DNA from: Verrucomicrobiota bacterium
GTDB taxonomy: Bacteria > Verrucomicrobiota > Verrucomicrobiia > Methylacidiphilales > Verrucolacustridaceae
Assembly (NCBI GenBank): GCA_010031845.1
Contig: RGYX01000034.1
Span: 1-8,430 of the forward strand
Reading direction: 5' to 3'
DNA length: 8,430 bases
A program made the position numbers and the translations under genes. The notes below the pieces were generated by a model. That model made no database searches. It saw only the letters and a program-made list of their open reading frames with translations, and was not told the origin of the DNA. Positions 1-7,004 of this stretch are shown in pieces (the stretch's first letter is position 1; every line of letters begins with the position of its first letter).

Positions 1-72
1 CATCACCTTGCGGCTTATGCCCTTCTCCTTTTCCATGTAATCGAGTACCGTGAGAAAGTCTTGTGTGTTCAT
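1..72 (-). CDS. nusA: Transcription termination/antitermination factor NusA, N-terminal fragment (partial)
   Basis: Reading the minus strand from an ATG at 72-70 gives 24 codons that run off the window's left edge with no stop. The visible peptide contains LTVLDYMEKEKGISRKV. The pattern of a hydrophobic stretch, then (D/E)Y-x-EKEKGI, then a basic or acidic residue and a hydrophobic one matches the start of the NusA N-terminal RNA-polymerase-binding domain. NusA binds RNA polymerase and modulates pausing, termination and antitermination. No clear Shine-Dalgarno precedes the ATG; the upstream bases are A-rich. The upstream leader holds a terminator-like hairpin and a promoter candidate (separate entries), and no rimP-like gene precedes it in the window. 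With only 24 residues visible the family call is an inference; another gene opening with a similar helix is possible. Confidence 0.7.
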   Translation of the reverse strand, partial: MNTQDFLTVLDYMEKEKGISRKVM

Positions 73-110
73 GTGATTATATTTTTTGGTTGTTGGAGAG
101 GGCTTTTGGC

Positions 111-145
111 GAAAAAAAGGGTGGAAACCGCTTGAGTTCCCACCC
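111..145 (-). terminator. Intrinsic-terminator hairpin in the nusA leader (possible attenuator)
   Basis: On the minus strand the arm GGGTGGGAAC (145-136) pairs with GTTTCCACCC (128-119), 9 of 10 positions, around a 7-nt loop. It is followed immediately by seven T residues (118-112). This is a textbook Rho-independent terminator shape. It ends 39 nt upstream of the nusA ATG and no minus-strand gene lies just upstream for it to terminate. The likely role is premature termination of the nusA transcript (attenuation). On the plus strand the same hairpin is preceded, not followed, by the A-run, so it would not terminate in that direction. Confidence 0.65.
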
Positions 146-174
146 AACCACCGCCGAGAGTCAACTCCGTTGAA

Positions 175-202
175 AACATATCAAACCGAGGGATTTGGTC
201 AA
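175..202 (-). promoter_or_regulatory. Candidate sigma70-type promoter reading toward nusA
   Basis: On the minus strand there is TTGACC (revcomp of 197-202; 5/6 match to TTGACA), a 16-base spacer, then TATGTT (revcomp of 175-180; 4/6 match to TATAAT). Transcription would start near 168, giving a leader of about 95 nt before the nusA ATG at 72. This would place the 111-145 hairpin inside the transcribed leader. It is judged by eye only. A second TTGACT hexamer lies a little downstream (revcomp of 159-164), so the exact promoter is uncertain. Confidence 0.45.
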
Positions 203-242
203 TCCGCGAAATCGGGTGTCTCCCCTTTTGCATAAACCCTTT

Positions 243-1061
243 ATGAAGGCAAAGATTGGGCTAATTGCAGGCAGGGGAATCTACCCCAAAATGGTATTGG
301 ATGGGGCCAAGGGGAAACGGATTCCCTTGGCGGTAGCCGCTTTGGAGGGAGAGACGGATCCCCGGGTGGCTGTTCAAGGAAAGCCCACCGAGTGGATGCG
401 GGTGGGGCAACTGGGTCGTTTGGTCTCCTTTTTTAAAAAAGCGGGGGTCCAAGAGGTGATTTTTGCCGGGCAGATCACCCCCAAGCGGCTTTTTGACCTG
501 AGACCCGATTTTAAAGCACTCTGGATCCTTGCCGGTCTCAAAGAGAGAAATGCGGAGACCCTTTTCGGAGCGGTGGTGAGGGAACTGGAAAAAGCGGGGA
601 TGAGGGTTTTGCCGGCGACGACATTTGTCGAGGATCACTTGGCTGGCACGGGACACTTGGCCGGAGCCAAACCGCCCCGGCATCTCTCCATGGATATTTC
701 TTTCGGTTGGCCTTTGGCCAAGTCTTTGGCACGGATGAATATTGGACAGAGCCTCGTGGTGAGAAAGGGAACCGTGATGGCCGTTGAAGGGTTTGACGGC
801 ACGGACGCAACCTTGAAGCGGGGTGGGGAGATTGCCGGGCAGGATGCGGTGGCGATCAAGGTGACATCGCCGGGGCAGGATATGCGGTTCGATGTCCCGG
901 TCATCGGACCGCGAACGATTCAAGCCGCGGCCGCGGGGCGGGTAAGCGCGATCGTGGTGGAGGCCGGCAAGACCCTGATTCTCGGGGGCAAGGAGGTTCA
1001 GCAACTGGCGGTGCGTCACAAAATCTGCGTCTGGGGCCATGCCGCCAAGGGATCCAAATGA
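243..1061 (+). CDS. lpxI: UDP-2,3-diacylglucosamine diphosphatase LpxI
   Basis: LpxI (DUF1009 family) hydrolyses UDP-2,3-diacylglucosamine to lipid X and UMP, the fourth step of lipid A synthesis. It replaces LpxH in many non-enteric bacteria. The product is 272 aa, close to the Caulobacter enzyme. Visible family features are the N-terminal KIGLIAGRGIYP (residues 4-15), the GQITPKRLFDLRPD segment (76-89), VEGFDGTDATL (181-191) and the C-terminal block GQDMRFDVPVIGPRTI (211-226). The catalytic aspartate of the family probably lies in that last block; this assignment is from memory. The ATG at 243 was chosen because it begins exactly at the conserved KIGLIAG strand; an in-frame TTG at 195 adds 16 unconserved residues. 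No Shine-Dalgarno is visible. A weak CATAAA box at 231-236 would fit a leaderless transcript, but no -35 supports it. The stop overlaps the next start (ATGA, 1058-1061), and lpxB follows two genes on, which fits the lipid A role. Confidence 0.93.
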   Translation: MKAKIGLIAGRGIYPKMVLDGAKGKRIPLAVAALEGETDPRVAVQGKPTEWMRVGQLGRLVSFFKKAGVQEVIFAGQITPKRLFDLRPDFKALWILAGLKERNAETLFGAVVRELEKAGMRVLPATTFVEDHLAGTGHLAGAKPPRHLSMDISFGWPLAKSLARMNIGQSLVVRKGTVMAVEGFDGTDATLKRGGEIAGQDAVAIKVTSPGQDMRFDVPVIGPRTIQAAAAGRVSAIVVEAGKTLILGGKEVQQLAVRHKICVWGHAAKGSK

Positions 1062-1984
1062 GCCAACCGGTCAAAGTCGGGGTGGTGGGGGTGGGGCACA
1101 TGGGCAAGGAACATGCGCGCATTTATGCGGAGTCGACCAAAGCCGAATTGGTCGGGGTGTATGATCTGGATCCGCATACCGCCAAAAAAATCGCGGAGAA
1201 ATGTCGGACCCGGGTTTTTGCCGGCCTGGAAGAGATGGTGGATCAGGTGGAGGCGGTCAGCGTGGTAACTCCGACGAGCACGCATCTGGCTTCCGCCGAG
1301 CCTTTTTTGAAAAAAGGAAGACATGTCTTGGTGGAAAAACCGATTGCCATGGACACCCATGAGGCACGGGAGATGGTGAATCTGGCCGAAAAGAACGGAG
1401 CCAAGTTGGCGGTGGGGCATGTGGAGAGATTTAATCCGGTTCTGGCGGCCCTTGAGGAAAGGTTGGGCCGGCCGCGCTTTATTGAGGCTCACCGACTTTC
1501 CCCGTATCCCGGAAGAAGCACGGACATCGGGGTGGTGATGGACCTCATGATCCATGATCTGGAGATCATTCTCCACCTGGTGCGTTCGCCCGTCGCTTCG
1601 GTGGATGCCGTGGGGGTTCCGGTGTTGAGTAAAGCGGAGGATATCGCCAACGCCCGCATCCGCTTTCAAAACGGCTGCGTGGCCAACATCACCACCAGCC
1701 GGATCAGTCCGGAGAAGTTGCGTAAAATCCGGGTCTTCCAGGACGACGCCTATCTCTCCCTCGACTACATGAAGCAAGAGGGGGAGATCTACAAACGGAT
1801 GGACGGAAAGATCACGCGGGACAAAATTCCGGTGATGAAGGGGGAGCCGCTAAAAAACCAGCTGGAAGAATTCTTGGATAATGTCCGGCATGACACCGAC
1901 CCACGGGTGGCGGGGTCGCACGGGTTTGCCGCCTTGCAACTGGCTTCACAGATCTGCGGGCAGATGACACCCCTCGGGGCATGA
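1058..1984 (+). CDS. Gfo/Idh/MocA-family NAD(P)-dependent sugar oxidoreductase, GnnA-like, in the lipid A operon
   Basis: This is a 308-aa oxidoreductase. An N-terminal Rossmann fold carries GVVGVGHMG (8-16), then HARIY, then a conserved TPTSTH segment (71-76) and the family's VEKP motif (92-95, with the lysine expected at the active site). HVERFNP (121-127) and MIHDLEI (164-170) follow in the C-terminal domain, where the histidine is the usual substrate-side residue. AAGGGA (1047-1052) is a good Shine-Dalgarno 5 nt before the ATG. It overlaps lpxI by ATGA upstream and lpxB by ATGA downstream, so the three are almost surely co-transcribed. In Acidithiobacillus the gene at this kind of position is gnnA, a UDP-GlcNAc 3-dehydrogenase that with transaminase GnnB makes a 3-amino sugar for amide-linked lipid A. 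GnnA is the best-informed guess here, but no GnnB is in the window, so the substrate is unproven. The family call is secure. Confidence 0.9.
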   Translation: MSQPVKVGVVGVGHMGKEHARIYAESTKAELVGVYDLDPHTAKKIAEKCRTRVFAGLEEMVDQVEAVSVVTPTSTHLASAEPFLKKGRHVLVEKPIAMDTHEAREMVNLAEKNGAKLAVGHVERFNPVLAALEERLGRPRFIEAHRLSPYPGRSTDIGVVMDLMIHDLEIILHLVRSPVASVDAVGVPVLSKAEDIANARIRFQNGCVANITTSRISPEKLRKIRVFQDDAYLSLDYMKQEGEIYKRMDGKITRDKIPVMKGEPLKNQLEEFLDNVRHDTDPRVAGSHGFAALQLASQICGQMTPLGA

Positions 1985-3216
1985 AGAAGCCGGGCGGGAT
2001 CGAGGGGGCCCGCGTCTATTTTGTCGCGGGCGAGGCCAGCGGGGACCGGTTGGCTGCCGATCTGCTGCGGGCGCTGAAAAAAAACCATCCGGATTTGAGG
2101 GCGTTCGGGGTCGGGGGGCCGATGCTCAAGGCGGCGGGACAGGAACAAAGTTTGGATCTGGCCAAACATGCGGTGGTAGGACTGACCGATGTGTTGAGGC
2201 AATTGCCCAAGTTTTTGAAATTTTTCCGGGAGGTAAAGCGCGAGATTGGGGAGGTGAATCCGGAGGTGGTCATTCTGGTGGATTACCCCGGATTCAATCT
2301 GCGTTTGGCCAAGGCGCTGCATCAGGGGCGGGACCGGCGGGCGGTGGTTTATTATGTGAGTCCGCAGGTCTGGGCCTGGAAAGCAGGTCGGGCCAAAACG
2401 ATGGAAAAGATCTTGGAGCGGCTCCTCGTGATCTTTCCGTTTGAGGTGGAATGGTTCGCCCGGCACGCCCCACAGTTGAGGACAAAATGGGTGGGGCATC
2501 CGTTGGCCGATCGTTGGATCGAACAGTCACAGGGGGGAAGAAAGGAAGAGGTGCCCTGCATTGCCTTGTTGCCGGGAAGCCGACCCAAGGAGATCACCCG
2601 TCACTGGCCCGTCCTTCTGGAAACGGCCCAGATAATAGCTCGGGAGCAGAGGAACGTCCGGTTCATCTCCCTGGCAACGGATCATGAGATGCGGCAGAGG
2701 TTGGAGGAGGAGTGGGGCAAGCATCCGATGAGCGGTGTGAGTCTGGATATTCTTTCCGGGCAGTCCCTGACCCAGTTAACGCGTTGCACCATGGCTATCG
2801 TGGCCTCCGGTACGGCGACCCTGGAGTGCGCGATGGCCGGGCTTCCAATGCTCGTCATCTACAAGGCTTCCTGGTTGACCTACGGAATCGGGCGGATGCT
2901 GGTGAAGCTGCCTTATCTTTCGATGGTCAATGTGCTGGCGGGGGAGAAGGTGGTTCCCGAGTTTTTGCAGGGAGCCGCCAATCCCCGGAATCTCGCACGG
3001 GCTGCCCTGCAGATTCTCCGAAATCCGAGGGGGGCAGAATCGATGGCGGGACGGATCCGGGAGGTGGCGTCGAAGTTGGGCGGACCGGGAGCGGCCGAGC
3101 GGGCGGCCCAGGAGATTGAGGAGGCGATCCGTCTACAGCGGGCGTTAGTGGTCGCGGCGAAGGAGGGTGTCGGCGATGGCGAGCAACGGGCCGGCGGAGG
3201 ATCCGAGCGGGCATAA
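1981..3216 (+). CDS. lpxB: Lipid-A-disaccharide synthase LpxB
   Basis: LpxB is a GT19 glycosyltransferase at the inner membrane. It joins lipid X to UDP-2,3-diacylglucosamine, giving lipid A disaccharide 1-phosphate and UDP. The 411-aa product shows the family landmarks in order: AGEASGD (16-22), FGVGGPML (42-49), VDYPGFNLRLAK (100-111), YYVSPQVWAWK (124-134), VGHPLAD (171-177), LLPGSRPKEI (197-205) and the donor-binding VASGTATLE (274-282). E. coli LpxB is 382 aa. Here the conserved part ends near residue 383, and a glycine/alanine/arginine-rich tail of about 28 residues follows, most of it encoded opposite the end of the prenyl synthase gene. The ATG overlaps the stop of the upstream oxidoreductase (1981-1984), indicating translational coupling. 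LpxI upstream makes its lipid X substrate. Confidence 0.96.
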   Translation: MKKPGGIEGARVYFVAGEASGDRLAADLLRALKKNHPDLRAFGVGGPMLKAAGQEQSLDLAKHAVVGLTDVLRQLPKFLKFFREVKREIGEVNPEVVILVDYPGFNLRLAKALHQGRDRRAVVYYVSPQVWAWKAGRAKTMEKILERLLVIFPFEVEWFARHAPQLRTKWVGHPLADRWIEQSQGGRKEEVPCIALLPGSRPKEITRHWPVLLETAQIIAREQRNVRFISLATDHEMRQRLEEEWGKHPMSGVSLDILSGQSLTQLTRCTMAIVASGTATLECAMAGLPMLVIYKASWLTYGIGRMLVKLPYLSMVNVLAGEKVVPEFLQGAANPRNLARAALQILRNPRGAESMAGRIREVASKLGGPGAAERAAQEIEEAIRLQRALVVAAKEGVGDGEQRAGGGSERA

Positions 3217-4023
3217 GGCGGAGCGGGCGGCGGCGGTGAGGCGATCGGCTTCCCGGCGGGCTCCGTCCAGACCCAGCAGGCGGGGATAGGTGGCTTTGCC
3301 GGAGGATTGATCCTTGCCGATGCTTTTGCCGAGCTTTGCCTTGGTCGAAGTGATGTCGAGGATATCGTCGATGACCTGGAAAGCGAGGCCGAGAGCCTGA
3401 CCGAAGCGGGTAAGGTGGCGGATCAGCTCGGGTTTGGCTCCGACGGACATCGCGCCAAGGCGAAGGGAGGTGGTGATCAGGGCGCCGGTTTTGGCCCGGT
3501 GAATTTCGACAAGTTTTTTCAGCGGGATGCGTTTTTTTTCCGAATCCAAGTCGAGGACTTGGCCGGCGATGAGGCCGAGGCTGCCGGAGGCATGGGCGAG
3601 TTCCCGGACGAGATCGGCGGGGGAGTAGCGGCGATTGGGTTTGGTCCGGGCCACGGAGGCGAAGGCTTCGGTCAAAAGTCCGTCGCCAGCGAGAACGGCC
3701 ACGGCTTCGCCGAACACGCGGTGGTTGGTGGGGCGTCCTCGGCGGAAATTGTCGTCATCCATGCAGGGAAGGTCGTCATGGATGAGGGAATAGGTGTGGA
3801 TGCATTCCACGGCGCAGGCGGCGGAAAGGGCAAGGGATTCGGAACCGCCGGCGGCCCGAGCGGCGGCCAGGCAGAGGATCGGGCGGAGGCGCTTGCCGCC
3901 GGCGAGGAGGCTGTACCGCATGGCTTGGTGGATGAGGGCGGGGTGGGCCTTGGGGGAAATCAGGCGGTCGAGGGTCTTCTCGACCATCGGAAGGCGGGAT
4001 TTCCAGTAAGCCTGTGCGTTCAC
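3145..4023 (-). CDS. ispA: Short-chain polyprenyl diphosphate synthase (FPP/GGPP synthase type)
   Basis: A trans-prenyltransferase that condenses isopentenyl diphosphate onto allylic diphosphates, feeding quinone, undecaprenyl or carotenoid/hopanoid synthesis. With the GTG start at 4023 it is 292 aa. GGKRLRP (42-48) binds IPP. The first aspartate-rich motif is DDLPCMD (83-89), followed by RRGRPTNH (94-101). HRAKTGAL (175-182) is present, the second aspartate-rich motif is DDILD (219-223), and the family ending IADTLLRRDH is intact. The residues just before the first motif (TYSLIH) match E. coli FPP synthase, while PCMD and PTNHRVFGE recall GGPP synthases, so product length is unresolved. An in-frame TTG at 4059 would add 12 residues; GTG fits family N-termini better, but neither has a clear Shine-Dalgarno. 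The 3' end overlaps convergent lpxB by 72 bp. The gene symbol is approximate. Confidence 0.92.
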   Translation of the reverse strand: MNAQAYWKSRLPMVEKTLDRLISPKAHPALIHQAMRYSLLAGGKRLRPILCLAAARAAGGSESLALSAACAVECIHTYSLIHDDLPCMDDDNFRRGRPTNHRVFGEAVAVLAGDGLLTEAFASVARTKPNRRYSPADLVRELAHASGSLGLIAGQVLDLDSEKKRIPLKKLVEIHRAKTGALITTSLRLGAMSVGAKPELIRHLTRFGQALGLAFQVIDDILDITSTKAKLGKSIGKDQSSGKATYPRLLGLDGARREADRLTAAARSALCPLGSSAGPLLAIADTLLRRDH

Positions 4024-4069
4024 CGGGATGATATGACGAACTTTGATGCTCGATGGCAAGCGGGAAGGA

Positions 4070-4095
4070 GGAGGCCGGGCCTAGGCCCGGCCTCC
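4070..4095 (+). terminator. 26-bp perfect GC-rich palindrome followed by TTTT; possible terminator or operator
   Basis: The arm GGAGGCCGGGCCT (4070-4082) and its exact reverse complement AGGCCCGGCCTCC (4083-4095) form an uninterrupted palindrome centred on CTAG. It is followed by C and then four Ts (4097-4100) on the plus strand. It lies between the divergent prenyl synthase and thiG genes. As RNA on the plus strand it would be a very stable hairpin with a short U tract. It could stop antisense read-through from the lpxB operon before thiG. As DNA it could bind a dimeric regulator. The minus strand has no comparable T tract. The structure is plain, but the function is inferred. Confidence 0.45.
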
Positions 4096-4142
4096 CTTTT
4101 CCAGGGCTGGAATGGGGGTTGGGGGTCGCGTAGGGTGGGGTG

Positions 4143-4943
4143 ATGTCATCGAAGGTTCAGGAGACCGAAAGCTGGAAAATCGGGGATCGCAAGTTTCAAT
4201 CCCGCCTGCTGGTGGGAACGGGCAAGTTTCCATCGGTATCCGCCATGCAGTCCGCCTTGGAGTCGAGCGGAACCGAGATTGTCACCGTGGCTTTGCGACG
4301 GGTGGACCTGAGCGGTCACAAGGACCCGCAGGCCGACATGCTGGAGGAGATCGATCGGGACAAATATCTGGTGTTGGCCAACACCAGCGGGGCGATGAAT
4401 GCCGAAGAGGCCGTGCGTCTGGCGCGTTTGGCGGTGGCGGCCGGACTGCCGAAATGGGTGAAGCTGGAAATTCACCCCGACCCGCGTTATCTCCTGCCCG
4501 ATCCGATTGAAACCCTGAAAGCCACGGAGATCCTGGCCAAGGAGGGTTTCACGATTCTGCCCTACATCAATGCGGATCCGGTTTTGGCCAAGCGACTGGA
4601 AGAGGCGGGAGCGGCCACGGTAATGCCCTTGGGGGCTCCGATTGGTTCCAACCGCGGCATCGAGACGCGGGCCCAGATTGAAATTATCATTGAGCAGGCG
4701 TGCGTGCCGGTGATCGTGGACGCCGGATTGGGCGCGCCTTCCCATGCAGCCGAAGCTTTGGAAATGGGGGCCGATGCCGTGTTGATCAATACGGCGATTG
4801 CGGTGGCGGAGGATCCGGCCGCCATGGCCACGGCTTTCCGCATGGGGGTGGAGGCGGGCCGACGGGCTTTTGAGGCGGGATTGAGCCCGGCACGGAGGGA
4901 AGCCTCGGCCACCAGCCCGTTGACCGGCTTTCTCGACGAATGA
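4143..4943 (+). CDS. thiG: Thiazole synthase ThiG
   Basis: ThiG is a TIM-barrel enzyme. It condenses 1-deoxy-D-xylulose 5-phosphate, dehydroglycine and the sulfur of ThiS thiocarboxylate into the thiazole phosphate of thiamine. From the ATG at 4143 it is 266 aa. Visible are LLVGTGKFP (22-30), [13 protein letters not shown] (79-91), WVKLE (105-109, K107 being the expected Schiff-base lysine), [11 protein letters not shown] (117-127), [12 protein letters not shown] (161-172), IVDAGLG (191-197) and the C-terminal [11 protein letters not shown]. The NTSGAMN variant and the [10 protein letters not shown] stretch are of the type I associate with Verrucomicrobiota and Planctomycetota. AGGG (4132-4135) sits 7 nt before the ATG; an adjacent GTG at 4140 is the alternative. 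It overlaps thiH by ATGA (4940-4943). I see no TPP riboswitch in the short leader. Confidence 0.96.
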   Translation: MSSKVQETESWKIGDRKFQSRLLVGTGKFPSVSAMQSALESSGTEIVTVALRRVDLSGHKDPQADMLEEIDRDKYLVLANTSGAMNAEEAVRLARLAVAAGLPKWVKLEIHPDPRYLLPDPIETLKATEILAKEGFTILPYINADPVLAKRLEEAGAATVMPLGAPIGSNRGIETRAQIEIIIEQACVPVIVDAGLGAPSHAAEALEMGADAVLINTAIAVAEDPAAMATAFRMGVEAGRRAFEAGLSPARREASATSPLTGFLDE

Positions 4944-6061
4944 GTGGTTGGCCGGGGAGTGCGTTGGAGGGATTGCCCTTTGGGCGGACCAACACGGTGG
5001 CGAAGTTTGAAGATCTGATGTTTGGGACAACCCGCCTCGAGGAACTGGCGGAACAGGCCCGGGCGGAAACCCGAAAAAATTTCGGAAAGACGATGAGGCT
5101 TTTTGCCCCGCTGTATCTCTCCAACGAATGCGTCAACACCTGCAAGTATTGCGGATTTTCCAAAGATAACCCCATTCGTCGGGTGACTCTCAGGCCGGAA
5201 GAGGTGGAGAAGGAGGCTCGGCATTTGGCGCAGACCGGCTTTCGGAGTGTGCTTCTTGTCAGTGGGGAGCATCCACGGGAAGTGCCTGCCGGTTATATCG
5301 CGGAGTGCGTGAAGCGGTCGGTGTCCCTTTTTCCATCCGTGGCGATCGAGGTGGCTCCCTTGGAAACTTCCGAGTACCGGGAGATCGTGGAGGCGGGGGC
5401 GGAGGGGTTGGTGCTTTATCAGGAAAGTTATGACCGGGCGGCGTACGCCGAGATGCATGTTTCCGGGCCGAAAAGAAACTTTGATGAAAGGCTGGGGGGT
5501 CCGGAGAGGGGGTATGCGGCTGGCTTTCGCCGGATCGGCTTGGGGGTTTTGGTAGGGCTGGCGGACTGGCGGCGGGAATTGGTGGCGTTGGCGGCCCACG
5601 TTTCCCATCTGATGAAGGTTTGCTGGCGGGCTCAGATCACGGTGGCCTTGCCAAGGCTGAGACCGGCCGCCGGTGGTTTTCAGCCACGGGTGGCGATGTC
5701 GGACCGGGATTTTGCAAGGGCCCTATGTGCCTTCCGGATCGCTTTTCCGCAGGCTGGCATCGTTCTCTCGACCCGCGAACCGGAGAAGCTGAGGAACGGG
5801 TTGATGGAGTTGGGGGTGACCATGATGAGTGCCGGTTCTGAGACGGAGCCCGGAGGTTACACGGGGGTGGGCAAGGAGAGGTTGCATCGGACGGTGAGAG
5901 GGAGGGAGGTGGCCTTGGAGTCGAGCGAATGGGAGCGGGCCGAAGCGACGGAGCAGTTTGAGATCTCCGATGAGAGAAGCGCGGAGCAGCTAAGTGCGGC
6001 TTTGCGGCAACGGGGGCTGGATCCGGTCTGGAAAGATTGGGATCGGGCCCTGACGGCTTAG
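4940..6061 (+). CDS. thiH: 2-iminoacetate synthase (tyrosine lyase) ThiH, radical SAM
   Basis: ThiH is a radical SAM enzyme that cleaves tyrosine to p-cresol and dehydroglycine (2-iminoacetate), the glycine-derived precursor used by ThiG. The 373-aa product carries the cluster motif C64-x3-C68-x2-C71 in [15 protein letters not shown]. It also has the family stretches LLVSGEHP (105-112), VLYQESYD (158-165), [12 protein letters not shown] (200-211), [10 protein letters not shown] and the diagnostic C-terminal [10 protein letters not shown]. It lacks roughly 30 residues at the N-terminus relative to E. coli ThiH, but all catalytic parts are present. It overlaps thiG by ATGA and lies 3 nt before thiS. 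Using ThiH rather than the O2-dependent glycine oxidase ThiO points to a route compatible with low oxygen. Related CofG/CofH or HydG enzymes are excluded by the thi context and the C-terminus. Confidence 0.95.
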   Translation: MSGWPGSALEGLPFGRTNTVAKFEDLMFGTTRLEELAEQARAETRKNFGKTMRLFAPLYLSNECVNTCKYCGFSKDNPIRRVTLRPEEVEKEARHLAQTGFRSVLLVSGEHPREVPAGYIAECVKRSVSLFPSVAIEVAPLETSEYREIVEAGAEGLVLYQESYDRAAYAEMHVSGPKRNFDERLGGPERGYAAGFRRIGLGVLVGLADWRRELVALAAHVSHLMKVCWRAQITVALPRLRPAAGGFQPRVAMSDRDFARALCAFRIAFPQAGIVLSTREPEKLRNGLMELGVTMMSAGSETEPGGYTGVGKERLHRTVRGREVALESSEWERAEATEQFEISDERSAEQLSAALRQRGLDPVWKDWDRALTA

Positions 6062-6064
6062 GCC

Positions 6065-6277
6065 ATGGCGGCGAAGGTTACGGTTTTTGCGAATGGAAAA
6101 GCCAGGCTGGTCGATCCGGGCAAAACGGTGGAGGAGATGATCCGGGATCTGAAACTGACCCCGTCGACCCTTTTGGTGGAGCGGAACGGAAAAGCACTGT
6201 TCCGCCAGGAATGGGCGGCAGAAAAAGTGGAACATGGAGACAGGTTGGAGTTTGTGAAGGTCGTGGCCGGGGGGTGA
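6065..6277 (+). CDS. thiS: Sulfur carrier protein ThiS
   Basis: A 70-aa ubiquitin-fold protein that carries sulfur as a C-terminal thiocarboxylate to ThiG. The sequence begins with a VTVFANGKA strand, contains TVEEMIRDLKL and LLVERNGKAL, and ends in VKVVAGG. The terminal Gly-Gly is the residue pair adenylated by ThiF and converted to thiocarboxylate. Length is typical of the family (about 66 aa). It starts 3 nt after the thiH stop, so it is the last gene of a thiG-thiH-thiS operon; in many genomes thiS precedes thiG. The activating enzyme ThiF is not in the window. Its stop lies 13 nt from the convergent yebC stop, and no terminator is visible between them. Confidence 0.94.
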   Translation: MAAKVTVFANGKARLVDPGKTVEEMIRDLKLTPSTLLVERNGKALFRQEWAAEKVEHGDRLEFVKVVAGG

Positions 6278-6290
6278 GAAAACTTAAAAC

Positions 6291-7004
6291 TTAGCGGAGT
6301 TCGCAACTGGGCCAGACGTTTTGGACATCGTCGTGTTCCTCGAGCTCCTCGATAAGGGCCGAAGTTTCCGGTTCGGAGGCGGGGGCGGGATTTTCCGGTT
6401 CGTAAATAAAACGGCTGGCGGTGGGGATCATAGCTTTTCCCCGAAGGGCCTTATCCACCGCATCAAACCGATCCGGGGGACAGACGACTTCAGTGGAGTT
6501 ATCGCCGGCGGGGCGGACGTCGTCGGCCCCGGCCTCAAGGGTGGCATCCAGAACGGCATCCGGGTTGGCGTTTTCCAGGAGAAAGACGCCTTTTCGCCGG
6601 AACATCCAGGCCACGGAGTTGGATCCGGCGAGGTTGCCACCATGTTTGGTGAAGAGGTGACGGATTTCAGCGGCGGTCCGGTTTTTGTTGTCAGTTTGGG
6701 TCTCGACCATGAGCGCAGTGCCTCCGGGGGCGTATCCCTCGTAGGTAATCTCCTCGATGGTTCCGCCGCCCCCGAGCTCCCCGGTGCCTTTCTTGATGGC
6801 GCGTTCGATTTTGTCCACGGGCATGGATTCGGCCCGGGCGGCGGCGATGGCGGTGCGGAGGCGAGGGTTGAAATTGGGGTCGCCCCCGGAAAGTTGGGTG
6901 GCCACGGTGATCTCCTTGGCCAGTTTGGAGAAGAGGGCTCCGCGTTTGACGTCGGAGGCACCTTTGGCGCGTTTGATTTTGGACCAGTGACTGTGACCTG
7001 CCAT
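6291..7004 (-). CDS. yebC: YebC/PmpR/TACO1-family protein
   Basis: A 237-aa member of the YebC family. The N-terminus MAGHSHWSKIKRAKG is the family signature (MAGHSKW-type), followed by KRGALFSKLAKEI. Later blocks are GGDPNFNPRLR, MPVDKIERAIKKG, ITYEGYAPGG, TDNKNRTAAEIRHLFTKHGG and MFRRKG. Members have been described as DNA-binding transcriptional regulators (PmpR type) and, for mitochondrial TACO1 and some bacterial homologues, as translation factors that relieve ribosome stalling. The sequence alone does not decide which applies here. The ATG at 7004 is fixed by the MAGHS signature; an in-frame TTG three codons upstream is disfavoured. No Shine-Dalgarno is visible. It is divergent from the sigma factor region (105-bp gap) and convergent with thiS. 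Confidence 0.95.
   Translation of the reverse strand: MAGHSHWSKIKRAKGASDVKRGALFSKLAKEITVATQLSGGDPNFNPRLRTAIAAARAESMPVDKIERAIKKGTGELGGGGTIEEITYEGYAPGGTALMVETQTDNKNRTAAEIRHLFTKHGGNLAGSNSVAWMFRRKGVFLLENANPDAVLDATLEAGADDVRPAGDNSTEVVCPPDRFDAVDKALRGKAMIPTASRFIYEPENPAPASEPETSALIEELEEHDDVQNVWPSCELR

Noticed and set aside
170..198. Plus-strand promoter for lpxI using TTGAAA at 170-175
   Set aside because: No acceptable -10 hexamer occurs 16-18 bases downstream.
261..1777. Long minus-strand frames opposite lpxI and the oxidoreductase
   Set aside because: His/Pro/Arg-rich mirror-frame composition with no motifs. The plus-strand genes are clearly conserved and operonic.
4101..4142. TPP (THI-box) riboswitch upstream of thiG
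   Set aside because: The leader is short and I cannot find the conserved CTGAGA or the ACCTGATCTGG-type core. A distant promoter would put any riboswitch inside the prenyl synthase gene.
3307..4143. A 278-codon plus-strand open frame opposite the prenyl synthase gene
   Set aside because: It is Gly/Ala/Glu-rich with no recognisable motif and lies antisense to a gene with every family motif. G-rich strand skew removes stop codons in this frame.
6278..6290. Shared terminator between thiS and yebC
   Set aside because: The 13-nt gap has no inverted repeat; it is simply A-rich.
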